A DNA stretch of 64,000 nt from Clavelina lepadiformis (Eukaryota > Chordata > Ascidiacea > Aplousobranchia > Clavelinidae), in assembly GCF_947623445.1 (NCBI RefSeq), contig NC_135243.1, positions 18,546,479-18,610,478 of the forward strand, in the 5' to 3' direction. How positions within the stretch are numbered: the stretch's first letter is position 1; each line of letters starts with the position of its first letter. Of the stretch, positions 1 through 11,499 are shown in pieces. Under the pieces are notes generated by a model, which saw only the letters and a list, made by a program, of their open reading frames with translations, was not told where the DNA came from and did not search any database. A program made the position numbers and the translations under genes.

Positions 1-531
1 TCTCTTAATCAAAATACCGGACAAGCAAGGAATGCTTAAATCTATCACCTTGCTCACAACTGACAGAAACCCACACATTTTTGGCTAATAGAAAGTTATT
101 AAGACTTTCCATTAGTCAAATTATTAAATTGTAACATTGTCTATTATCATTAAAATTGGCCTAAATCTATAAATCCAGACTGAAAGCTGACCAGAAATAA
201 GCACCCAACTTGCTTGCTACAGCATTGGCCATAAACCCTTTTCACAACCAATTCATAATTTTCAAAAGTGTTGGAAAATGCACACATGGAGAACACTGGA
301 GAGGTTAAAGTTTTGCATTATTGCATGAGCAAGTTTGATCTATTTACCTTATATTAAAAACATTTTGTTTGAATGATAACACAGCATTATTCCTCGGCTT
401 ATTTATCGAACGGAAAGCTTTAAAAATGAAGTGGTTCAGATTAATGGTTCTAGATTTCATCATTTTGCAAAAACTTATATTTATGAAATGATGGATTTAG
501 AATAGTCTATCACTCTATCAATGTTTGAAAA
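1..531. other. No gene recognised; downstream of minus-strand gene
   Basis: AT-rich sequence with no convincing exon on either strand. It lies downstream of the last exon proposed for the minus-strand Cys/His-rich gene, so it may hold its 3' UTR or further exons that run off the window. Confidence 0.5.
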
Positions 532-3500
532 TCAAGATGAAAGCTTTAGTAATTTGTGGAAAATAAATACGTCAAAATCCATCTTCTGAAATGCACTACT
601 ATTGACAAACATGTGGGTCTTGGATTGTCTGCTTATTACTAAATAATATTAACTAAATCTGAAAATATACCTTAAGTTTGTTTTTCGTAATTGCTGGTAT
701 GCTGGTGACTAAGTTTCCTACAGGTTTGCCGGCTAGTAACAGAAAAAATTACAATATTAAAAAATATAAAACAAAAAACAAACAGTAACTTTCATTACGG
801 ATCTATAGTAATTCCCATTGAAACTATTCTAACTTTTTTCACCTGTTGATGAAGAATTATTTGTGGTCATACTATGCTTTCTGCCATTATTTGGAGAAGG
901 CAGGTCCTAAATAAAACATGGTTTACATTTAGTCTGATATCTAACTGTAATGACAATAAACAATGCAGCATAAACAACAGGAATTCTAATTTACTTGAGA
1001 ATTTGCAACTCGAACACAAGTAACAATAGGCTGCAGCGGAGTCTGGGATGTAACTGGTTCAACGTTTTTGACATTCGCTGCAACTGACTGCAGTTTAAAT
1101 GTTGGAAGGTGTTGTGGTAAAACTGCTGTTACCATCCGTGCTTTGGACACTGTGTGAGCAGATGATGTACATGGAGTGGATTTCAATGTTACTGTCATTA
1201 CCTGAAAATACCCATAAGATATTTACGCTACAAGCTTTCATTGCTATGTTAATTTAATTAATAGTCATAAAACAGAGTTCCAGTGAAATATTTTTGAAAT
1301 GTAATTCCAACAATTTTCATCTAATGACCACATTTCACATTCAACAAATTCCATAAGTTGTAAAGTTCAGTAAATATACCATAACGAAATGACCCAATAC
1401 TATCTTATCAAAAACAATCTAAAACATATCATCAGCTCCGCAATACTCCTGAGTTTGCAAAATTGCAACTTTACAGAAAAGTAGATTTTGGCCTAAATTT
1501 GATCAAAATTCAACTGATGTTTCAATCACTTTGTTATATGATTGTTGTGATCACGAAAGTATGCGAAAACTTTTCAAAATTTTGCAATGGTGGTGACTTA
1601 GTTGGACTGCTGCTTGTGGGCATTTTAACAGATTTGTAAAATTGATGAAGGAATTTTTAAACTTTTTGAAAAGTTTCCACACAATGTAGATTCGTGAGAC
1701 ACTTTTCATTCGAATATTGGTACTGTATATTAAAGTTTGCTGGTGTTTTGGGAAGATTGTTGTCTTGGATAAAAAACGTTTGGCTAAGTTTTACATAACA
1801 GTAGCTTCAACAATTTAATACACTATTTTGTGTGGCAACAATTACTAACTAGAATTGTGTTTCATAGCAATGTACAAAAGTAGAAAAGATCAGATTTGTG
1901 CTTTTGTGTTTTCTGTTGCTTTAGCTAATTATATCGCAAAGCACCAAAGAATATGCGGGTGATAGTAATTCCAAAAATGCAACTTCGTGACTATGGCAGA
2001 GTTGATAAAATATAAACAGGTTCAGACACAGCAACTGTAAACAGACAAATTTCTGATTCCATACTGGTTTGTTTGAATTCTCATTGGGCTTGCCGGTGTT
2101 GAGAAGAAATGGTTGGACTTGCTCTCCACTAAGGACAGGAAATTTGTACGGTGTGCCATCATTGGATAAAAAAGTGACAACGTTTGTAGCAGTCGGATTA
2201 ATTGCCACTGACGGTTTCTCTTGAGTCTTTGATAATGGTTTGACCACTAAAATAAGACAACACTTTGTCCAAACATTCCTTTTGCAGGTTTATCAACCAT
2301 TGTGAAAAGCTGTAACTTTTATTTTGTTTGGATGTAATACAACGTACCTGCCATGATAGTTTGTGGTTTAGTTGCTTTTTTAGCTTTTGGTTCTTCATTA
2401 GGTGACTCATCCTTGCCTATCTGTGTGAAGTTTAAGTAAAAGCACAAAAACAATTAACTGGTTACTACTGAAACAACAGCTTTTGTTTGTTTCATTATAT
2501 CCAACAAAGGTGACCAATGCTTGCATTTGCAACTTACATTATTTGCAAATACATGCAAGCTACGACTAAAGACTATTTGTGTTAAACCAGTGGTTCTCAA
2601 AGTTTTTTTCCGATTCCTCCCTTACCAACCAAAACACCGTCAATTCCTCCCCCCCAAAAAATCACAAAAAAAAATTTCCAAAATTTTACACTACCTGAAT
2701 ATTGTCTCTGGATGATGTCTTTTGAACATTTATCTCAGGAATAAAATTCAAAATTGCAAAAGCACGCTCTCACAAAATAACCAAACAAATTTACAAACAA
2801 ATCGTTGCTCATTGTTAGTGAGAACCGTGAGCCTCATGTTGAGAAGTTAATAAAGAAAATCGAGGAGAAAAGCGTGTGAGTTTTGCTCGAAGGTCTCCGC
2901 AAATATCGTGTGTTTCTCTTTTTTTCATCACTAGCTTACTAGCTAGTTCTATAAGTACCTTACTAACAATAAAGAGAAAACAATAGCCATTATGATTATG
3001 AACCAAACAGACACGTTTATAACGTCAGTCACTGCAGTTAAGGAGCTTGCCCTCGCGCACTATTGTAGACATCTAAACAACCTCTTCGAGAGGATTTTTC
3101 TGTTACAAATAAAATTAAAAATTTAAAGTTTTTTTCATATACAGTTTTTCCTCCCCAATTCCTCCCTAGAGAAAATTTCCTCCCTGGAATTAAAAATTCC
3201 CCCTTTAGTGAGCCAAGTGGCCCGGTTTGAGAAGCACTGTGTTAAACAGTCATTATTCTACTGAAACTGGACACATTGAAGTTTTGTAAAAATTTGATCA
3301 TTTACAGCCAGGTAAAAAACATAATGCACCAATGGAATATTTTTTGGTCTTACTTCCCAACAAAACCAAAAACTGCAACATGGCTACAAAAATCAATAAT
3401 CTATCTTACTTTTCGCTTTCTTAATCTCATTGAACTTGTCTGCAAGCTCCGTCGACAACGAATGGCATAATCTTCACAATTTTCTAAACTACGGCCACAA

Positions 3501-4800
3501 AGTGGACACGGTGAGTGGCAGAGGACGCATTGATCAGAATGTTCCTTTGTTACTTCTACAAAATAGCAGATTATTTGCATAATTTCATAAAGTTGCAATA
3601 TGTGTAATAATAAGCATCTGGTATACTTTACAAAATATATTTTGCATTCAATGAAGTAGCTGTAATTTTATAAATTTAGCTTAAATGCTCATAAGCACAC
3701 AATGATCTAGGAAAATTCAGGGACATTTCAATTACAGACCTTGCACATACTTATTTGATGTTGGCAATAAATTTTTGAGTGCTTGAGTTGGTTAACATAA
3801 TTTTTTATATCATTGATAATACTGTTATTATAACCTGTATGCTCCAAATTCGGAAACAACCTGCTTGACTCAACTTCATGTCTTGCTTCTCGTAGAAATT
3901 TTATCTTGATATGTAAAAATCAAATAAAGTCACAAGAATTACAGTTACTAACAGATATATATACAGTAGATGCCACAAAATTATTTGAGACGGCATTATT
4001 TTTTGAAATATATATTTAGGGTAACAAAATGATACAAAAATGCTTAAAAATTGCCAATTTAACCTTGCTTTACATTTTTGTGCTTATATAAATCTAAAAT
4101 GCCTTAATCAAAAAACCTATGATTACATAAGACTTACGGATTCAACAAGTGCCTGATGACGAACTTCAACAGCGTGCTCATCAGTGATTTCATAATTTTC
4201 ATATAAACCTGGCATTGGTTTGCATGATTTATGCACCAGTAAACACCCACCACAAGGTTTTGAGCGGATTTCTTTCTCTTTTTCCTGAAAGTATCCAAAT
4301 AACTGCACTCAAAAGAAATGCAGCAAAATGCAGATTGAATTGGAACAATGAGATATTGATACTTAATTAGAATGCTGAAGTCGAAAGTATACAAGAGTAT
4401 CCAATAACAATTTTACCTCAGGTGTACAATTCACCGATTCTGTCTTCGTTGAAGTTTGAACAATAGTGGATGACTCAACTTTATTTAACCTGTTAAAGAC
4501 ATAAAACAAAAATTATATATTAAACCAAAATAAGAAGTATTGAAACGTTTCCACATTTATCAATGTAGCTGCTGTCTTCGAAGTCAAAACTTTCTTCAGG
4601 AATGGGAACAGAAAATCAGCTATTAGCAAGCATTCATGAATTTCCAAACAGAAAAAAAAGTTTTAAACATAGTTTATAACATTAGCATATCCATTCCACC
4701 ATTTAATCACAAAAAAGATTACCCTTTACCTAAATGTAACATTTGACACAGTTGGTGATTTCAGTTTCGTGGACGTGGTTTTTGCTCTAGTTGTGGGCAT
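532..4800 (-). CDS. Cys/His-rich, probably nuclear protein, unrecognised family
   Basis: Multi-exon gene read right to left. Exons: 4800-4730, 4489-4417, 4284-4138, 3904-3835, 3555-3410, 2420-2348, 2246-2065, 1201-995, 906-843, 732-671, then a weak last exon 585-532 ending in TGA. The first ten exons keep one reading frame (365 codons); each has AG/GT-type boundaries. The protein opens MPTTRAKTTSTK. A putative metal-binding region spans exons 3-5: CGGCLLVHKSC, then, after a charged helical stretch, CVLCHSPCPLCG and further Cys. A basic RLRKRK follows. The C-terminal half is low-complexity, rich in Thr/Val/Ser/Pro/Gln, with no membrane segment, like many chromatin or transcription proteins. 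I cannot name the family. The real 3' end may differ from the weak last exon or lie beyond the window. Intron 5 carries a hAT MITE. Confidence 0.7.
2588..3239. mobile_element. hAT-type non-autonomous element (MITE) in intron
   Basis: Inverted ends CAGTGGTTCTCAAA (left) and TTTGAGAAGCACTG (right) with an exact 8-bp target duplication TGTTAAAC at 2580-2587 and 3240-3247. Ends of this kind and 8-bp duplications are typical of hAT transposons. It is 652 bp, has no transposase reading frame, and carries runs of TCCTCC/GGAGGA just inside both ends. It sits in an intron of the Cys/His-rich gene. Confidence 0.9.
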
Positions 4801-7743
4801 CAGGCTAGCTTCAATGAAACACTTTAAACCATAAATTAAACTTTTAGCCCTGTACGCCCTTTGCAGGCATCACGAAAAATATTTGTAAATTTAAAAATGG
4901 ATTTCATCGCTTGCCAAAGTGAATACATCTTTCATCATAAAAAGTAAGAAACAAAAAGATGCAGTAAGTATAAGCATTAAACAATGTTTTTACGTTCAGT
5001 TTAAAAAAGCCGTATAACGATATGTTTCGACGTAGGGGATTCACCATAACAATTCCTGCTGATCCACCTTTACTCTATCGCGACAAAACGTATCATAGTA
5101 CTGTACTGTATGGTGCAGACAGAATGATGAGTTTGCCAATTTTGCCCTCATAAGATGATGTTACTTCTTTTTCAATTATAATGCTGCCCCGTTGCTACTG
5201 TTACTGTTGCAAGCTGCTACAAAAATATACCGGTAGGTCTAAAGTCCAAAGATATTCTAGACTAACCAGTAGGTTGCAACTAAATCTATTACTTAATCAG
5301 CAGCCTAGCTAATACTTGAGAGCCTTTAAACATGCTTCTTTACAAATAGGTAATTGCTAGGCTTCTTTACGGTCGTTACGAAACGTTTATACCTGAATAT
5401 GTTAGTATACAATAAATTAACACTGCCGTGACGTCGTTCAACATCTCATGCAATAACCTTAAATCCTGATTGCGTGCGCGCGAAGCGTTACCTCTATATG
5501 TTGTGTCAGGGAAATGCATGCGAGAACTTATTTTTCGACTTTTGGGCACCACAAACAGACAGAGTTAGCACTTAGCAGTTCGGCCTCAACCCTTCCACGT
5601 ATATCCTGGTATTTGCCTAGGTGTTAGTCTTTTATGCAGTTTGAAACTTACCCAACGGTGTCGTGGTAGGCAGTCTATAAACGGTGTAGGTTTTATTTCA
5701 ATTTTGTTGAAAACGTTGATGTACACTTCAATACAACCAATACTTAATCAAACTGCCAAAATATCGGCGTAGTTTCAAGTAAAACAAACCTGCGTGGGAC
5801 CGAAACAGACTTTAATTCAACGGCCCGCAAAATGCAATGCACTATTCCGAGATACTGGTGTTGCTCAAACGTAAACACTGTACTTTCAAACCCTGTACAC
5901 GTTTTACTGCTCATCAAAGTTAGGCCTAGCGCAACGGTTAGACTATGTGGCCCCAAATTGTGCGCTTTTGTGATAATGGCTGCCCGACCGTCACGTGATG
6001 TTATCGCGAGGGTTTTATTGGTCGATATTCAAGTGACTAGTCATGCGTCACGGAAAATCCACCCTGGCCTAAAGCGAATAGGATTGTAACGTCACATCGT
6101 CACGTGATACCTGTATGACTCGAGTCGTTTCTCCAAGCACTTTCGACCAATGGTTTTCAAAGCTGTTACCTTTGCTCGGCGTATCGTCATTTTTCTACTT
6201 GTCATTGTATGTCTTTTTGGTCAGAGAGTTATCTTTTTGTTCTTGTTTATGCCCAACATGCAGAACCGGCATTAAGGGCTGTGCAATAAAAGCTTTCAAA
6301 CACAATGCTTCACTTAAAAATGCCACACATAGGGTTTCCAGTTTTTAGTAGACCCATATTACGCGGCAGCTTACCATCTATTTGTAAATGGTATCGTAAC
6401 CAGTATTCAAATTACAATGTTTTCTGAACTTTATCCATCAAAGAGGTAGACCTACATTGGGCATTTAAGACTTGTTCAGGCTAGTCGTGCTGCAATCGCC
6501 GACAGCTTGTTTGCTTTATGCGATAATGACATGCTATAATTCAGTATTACAAAAACCAAAGCGCTGCAGCATTCGAACGATTAAGTTCTTCCCGATACCA
6601 CATTTTTCGTATAAAAATGTCAAATGTTTTCTAAAAATTGCTAAATAAAATAAATAATTAGTGAAAGTAATGTCGTAGAGCACATCTCTTTAATTTCAAC
6701 TATATTTTCCAATTGGTGACAGCACAACATCTTATTCTAATCACGCGGTTTTTCGCTAAAAACTTTTCGTCATAGCCTTCAACTTTGTTGTAGGTTATTA
6801 TCTTGTGTGATAATGATATCGTTAGCGAACCTCTCCAGAAACGTGATGGAATGTTATTAGGCTATTGCTATTGGTATTATGAGAATGGTTGGTGAAAATC
6901 TGTTCTATGTAAAAATATTTTGCATCTATACGTTTTTAAATTTCAAGACATATGGAGGTGTGTTTGGTTTAAGTGTCAATTTATTGGTTATAGGGCAAAA
7001 TAAGCATTTTTATCATATCTAATGCGTCGCAATTCCTTTCCTAAAAACGAATTAACCCATATTGTTGTATAAATCATTATCAACATGCTTTTCAAATTCA
7101 CAGATTTTTGGCCGCCAATACAACAGACTTTAATTTGATAATGACAAGTATGACATATTTGTTTGCTTTCGTCAGTAATTTCGATATGAGTGGGGATCTT
7201 GTTATAACGCCTACGTTTCCTATAATTGGCTCTTATACGTGGTAATAGGCCGTTAAGCTTGTCGCTGGCTTATGCCACTTCGATCTCTGCAGATGAGGTA
7301 AGACGACGACGAGAGAGAAGCACACCTGGAAAAAGTCGCTTTCCATACGCTTGCCAAAACATCTGCGAAGCATATTGAGCCACTTATATGAATGAAAATT
7401 GCTTCAAGAGTCCTTCGATTTATTGGACGACAATTGATAAAGGTAAGAGTTACGAAATAACTCTTAATTTTTCAATAAGGTCTTAAAAACACTTTCAATG
7501 AAATTGTTTCGGCAAAAGCACGCGTTTGTATTAGCCGGCCTCTTATGTTAACGGTTGTATATAGAGAATTAATGGAGCCATTTGGAATGCTCACGTTTTA
7601 TCACAAGATCTTGCATAATAATTTATAATATAGATAATTTATTCAAACCTACAATAACTTATGTATAGTTACTGATATGGTGATGTTTCTGCAAATATAG
7701 GTGGTTTTAATTTATATAGCAAGATTAACTGACTTTAACCAAA
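4801..7743. other. Intergenic region between divergent genes
   Basis: About 2.9 kb between the start codons of the minus-strand Cys/His-rich gene and the plus-strand CUB gene. It is locally less AT-rich and CpG-containing around 5.4-6.1 kb, where two TCACGTGA palindromes lie. I find no exon set with sensible phase. A short segment ending at 7441 with a good donor (AAAG/GTAAGAG), together with an acceptor near 7718, could be a 5' untranslated exon pair of the CUB gene. Confidence 0.5.
5991..6107. promoter_or_regulatory. Pair of TCACGTGA E-box palindromes
   Basis: TCACGTGA occurs at 5991-5998 and 6100-6107, 109 bp apart, with an ATTGG (inverted CCAAT) between them near 6017. Such E-boxes are bound by USF/MITF/TFEB-type bHLH-zip factors. 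The position between two divergent genes suggests a promoter, but no transcription start is visible. Confidence 0.35.
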
Positions 7744-10700
7744 ATGATGTTAAAGTTGCGTAGGAATTATTACTTAGCCGTATGCATTACGATCGCTTTT
7801 TTTATGACAAGAGTGAAAGGTAGGTATTTACAGCGTTATACGTTAGGTCTACTGTAGTTTTATTTTTTCCAGTGTTTGCTTTTGTTTGGAGTTATAGGCA
7901 TTTTGTTTCAAGTATACAAAAGTTACACTATTTTCGTTTATTTGTGTTTGAACTCTGGAAGAACTCGAAAAAGAGTTTTCAGCTAACGTTAGACTGTCGA
8001 CATTATTGACGCTATTTATTTGCTATATAACTGCGATTATTATTGCCGTAATCGATCAGATTATTTCAAAAGGTCTTCATCTCATATCCAATGATGCGTA
8101 AACCAGCGGCGACGGCCCTTATGATTTCATATGAATTGTTTTCGAAATATGCTTAATCGATTTTTTACATCCCAGATTGTGACGGCAAAAAGGACCTTGC
8201 AAGCAACACAACTGTTTGTGGTGGAGTGATCGAAAACAGAAAGCAAGGCAAGTGTTGTCAATAAAGTAAGCCGTAAGCGTGAATTAACTCTGCATAGCTA
8301 CTATAATTATTTCATGAAGTTTTTAGGACACATAATGTATAACAACAAGTTAACAACGATGAATGCAAGCTTAGCAGAGAGGTTATTTTTGAAAAAGTGA
8401 AACTTACAAACTTTTAATTAAAAAAGTAAAATTTCTAGTTATAGCTTAACCGTAAACACCATGCATAACCTTGACCGACTCCTTTGAATAATTAATTCAT
8501 GCGATTCGTAATTTCATCACTATTTAAAATAATTGTTAATGAAGTGTATATTTTGGTTCAGGTATTATTGAGTCGCCTAATTATCCGATACGATATCCGA
8601 GCGATATTACATGCGAATGGCTCATACAATCTGTGCATAAAAATGACGTTGTCAACATAAATTTTGTTGATGTTCAACTTGAAACTTCTCCGTATTGTCT
8701 GTGAGTATTAGTTTGTGTTGTGAAAAACATAGAGTAAGTTATGATTTTTATAAACACTTTATAGTATGGAGACAAACTGTATTTACCTGATCTGTATACC
8801 AGAGTACTACGTAAAATAAGTGAATGCGATGTGTTTGTACTGTGAAGACTCGTACAATTAGACATAACCTATACTATGTTAGATGGTACCAGTTCCCGGC
8901 TCGTTTCAACCCATTGACCATTCAACTCTGTACAATTAAACCCAAGTCGACCCAAACAACGTCTGTAGCTGTAGGTTAAATAGTCCTTGAGTTAAAATGT
9001 CCTGGGTTTAATCGTCCGGATGGGTTGACTCGTCTGTGGGTTGAATAGTCCGTGGTCTACCACCCGGTTAGTTATGTTCCTGGACTCCAAAAAAATACGT
9101 TATCACGGAACCTTTAGAGTTTAGTTATAGATAAGAGATATTTTCCATACAGGTTCGACTATATCGAAGTGAAGACCGTAAAGGACAATTCCGCTCGCCG
9201 ATATTGCGACAACACGGTGCAGCAAATTACGTCAAAGAGCAATTCAGTGTACATCCGTTTCGTGAGTGACACGTCCCACCAAAGGGCAGGATTTCGAATT
9301 GCCTACGCAAGTAAGACTATTAAGCATTTAGCTCTGAGCTTGGAGAGCCAATTTGAGAAAAATGATGACTATTAAGTAGCTTAAGCCTCGTTTGTCGTCT
9401 TAACAAACCTGTGGCTACCTCATTATCTGAACTGGAAAACAATATAATATAGTGGTGGTTAATTTTGATTTGTTGTACAATACTGCAGTTAGTGCAATAA
9501 ATGCCAAATTGCATTCTGCTAACCGGTATAGGTCTATATGATTGCAGTTGTATCCAAACCGGCAACAACAGGTTTGCCTGTTATCAGCATTGCTTATCAA
9601 GAAAACAAAGTTCCCACAATCTGGCCAACGACTTCGCCTGTATCCTTAAGAGCAACTCTAGGTATAGTAAGAATTGCGCGAGTTGCTATACCAGTTTGAA
9701 ACCAAACCTTATTTCAAGTATAATTCAGTTTTGTTTGTTCATGTAACGTTAGGTTCATCAACACCTAAGGATATTACATCGGGAATAACAACGAAAACTG
9801 TCAGTACTCCTTCGTTGTTACCATACGTTTCTTTATTACCTCGGATATATCAAGCAAGTTCCACGGCATTACATTCCGATTTGAGCACCGCACGGACATT
9901 TGTCAGAACACCGAGCAAAAAACCTGCAGGATTTCAACAAGCGAACCCTCCTTGCGACGATAGCCTTCTGACCAACAAAGTTAAATCGAGACAAGGAGAA
10001 AGTTTGCCGTCCTGCAGCAGTTCAAGGTATATCATTCAGTTTTAATTGATACTATTATTAATAATTCAAAATTTTAATTAATACTATAGCTTTTGTTTTG
10101 TTTGAGCTGCGATGTTTTCTTTGCGCTAGCGTTTAGGACTTGAATGACGGTTTGAACTATAAAATCGTAGCTGTAATTTTTTTTTGTAATATACACAGAA
10201 ATATTGCACAGTGATGTATAACATTCCATGAAAACAGTATTTCTTCCTCGCAGGGACCAATTACGCCCGTGGCAAGTTTGTGTTCTTGTTGTTTTTGGAG
10301 GCAGTTCCTTTGCATTTCTCCTATTTTCGTTATATTTGTTTATACCTATAAGGTAGGTACTGACTACAAACACCAATCAATGGTTATTCTTGACTTATTG
10401 ATGTAGGTACTGCATGCGGACTTTTTAATTGTTTCATATATTTTTGAATACACACATTTCAGTTGAAAGCATTGTAAAAAAACGTTTATCGTGTCTTTTT
10501 ACAGAAAAAACGAAAGCATTTCTAACAATGAAGGTAGTCATGAATTACAACACCTCACGTGACTTTGAGACCACCACAGAGGCTCCGTCTAAGGACTTAT
10601 TATATCCTCTTCAAGCAACAAAGGTGACAGAGTTACAACCAACCGATAATTCCGTTTGGGAAACTCTCATTGATCCAAAAAAGCTTTTCCCTACTCTACC

Positions 10701-11499
10701 TCCATTGCTGGCGGTAATCACATACATTTGTATCGTTCTGGCAGTTGCCACATTCATTTTATTGACTATTTGGATTATAACTGTGCTTTGCGACAAACGT
10801 CAACGTCGACCGAAAAAGAGCCAGCAGCGCTATGATCACAATATTCTCGTTGAGAGAAACAGTTCTTGTTCTTGCCGCTACAACAGCACAGGTTGCCTGT
10901 CCAGCGTCGCCACGTCATCGTTCGATGTTAATTCGGAGCTTCGTCTTTTCCGTAAACCCAAATACGCAAATGTCATTCGAAAATGCAATTGTAGTTCTTC
11001 TAACGAAAGAACTACGTTGTCAATGCGCTCATTTGGAAAACAATGCAACAGAAAACTCTCTCCCATACGCATGCGGGGGCACCCCAGCAGATCCAATCGC
11101 AAATCAGTGGCAAAACCAGTTTTGTATTTAGACCGGAGCAATAGCTGCAGGTATCACAGAAGTACTGCCAGTTGTGGAAACTATGTCCACGAGGAGTCTT
11201 CCTCTCCGCTGCAAAACTACGTCGATTCCCACAGCCTTGACAGGCTTGTACTTCGCCCCTACTTGTTACCGAGAGCGAAGTGGGATGAATCTAGGATGAT
11301 TGAGTACATTCGCGACAGCAACAAACTGGAAGGGGGCAGGTCAACAGGGCAATCTAAGGAATTCATCAATAATGAACATTTGAACGCAGATTTATCGAAA
11401 GCATCATCACAACAGTCGGTTGTATCTACCGCTTTATCTAACAAAAATGTTCTCACAAATACGGATCCAGACTTTCCCGACCCACCTAGATTGAATTAG
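7744..11499 (+). CDS. CUB-domain membrane protein with alternative C-termini
   Basis: Exons: 7744-7819 (signal peptide, hydrophobic core to about residue 20), 8176-8247, 8562-8700, 9153-9310, 9548-9661, 9753-10026, 10254-10352, 10505 onward. Exons 2-4 encode one CUB domain (residues ~40-148) with its four Cys (VCGG, ITCEW, PYCLFDY, RYCDN). Exons 5-6 are Ser/Thr/Pro-rich stalk. Exon 7 encodes a hydrophobic helix and joins exon 8 in a frame stopping at 10562: 329 aa with a 19-residue tail. Exon 5 joined directly to exon 8 reads another frame to 11499: 517 aa, second helix at residues ~254-281, stop-transfer DKRQRRPKK and a ~235-residue Cys/Ser/Arg-rich cytoplasmic tail. Exon 6 joined to exon 8 gives a 296-aa form with no helix. 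All three add up exactly in phase. Isoform use is inference. Intron 2 has a GC donor. The specific family is unknown. Confidence 0.75.
8885..9066. repeat. Short-phrase repeat element in CUB gene intron
   Basis: On the minus strand this is a run of imperfect ~16-bp units, for example GACTATTCAACCCACA, GACGAGTCAACCCATC, GACGATTAAACCCAG. It lies in the intron between 8701 and 9152. The same phrases occur at 23.4 kb, and the layout resembles the repeat-built ends of the Mutator-like element at 27.8 kb. Probably a small non-autonomous DNA element; I could not fix its exact ends. Confidence 0.55.

Noticed and set aside
5744-6348. Open frames of 70-85 codons in the intergenic region at 5.7-6.3 kb
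   Set aside because: No family motif, no splice partners; overlap each other on opposite strands in CpG-containing promoter-like DNA.
10832-11141. Overlapping 87-99 codon frames on both strands in the CUB gene last exon
   Set aside because: Shadows of the long tail-encoding frame 10505-11499.
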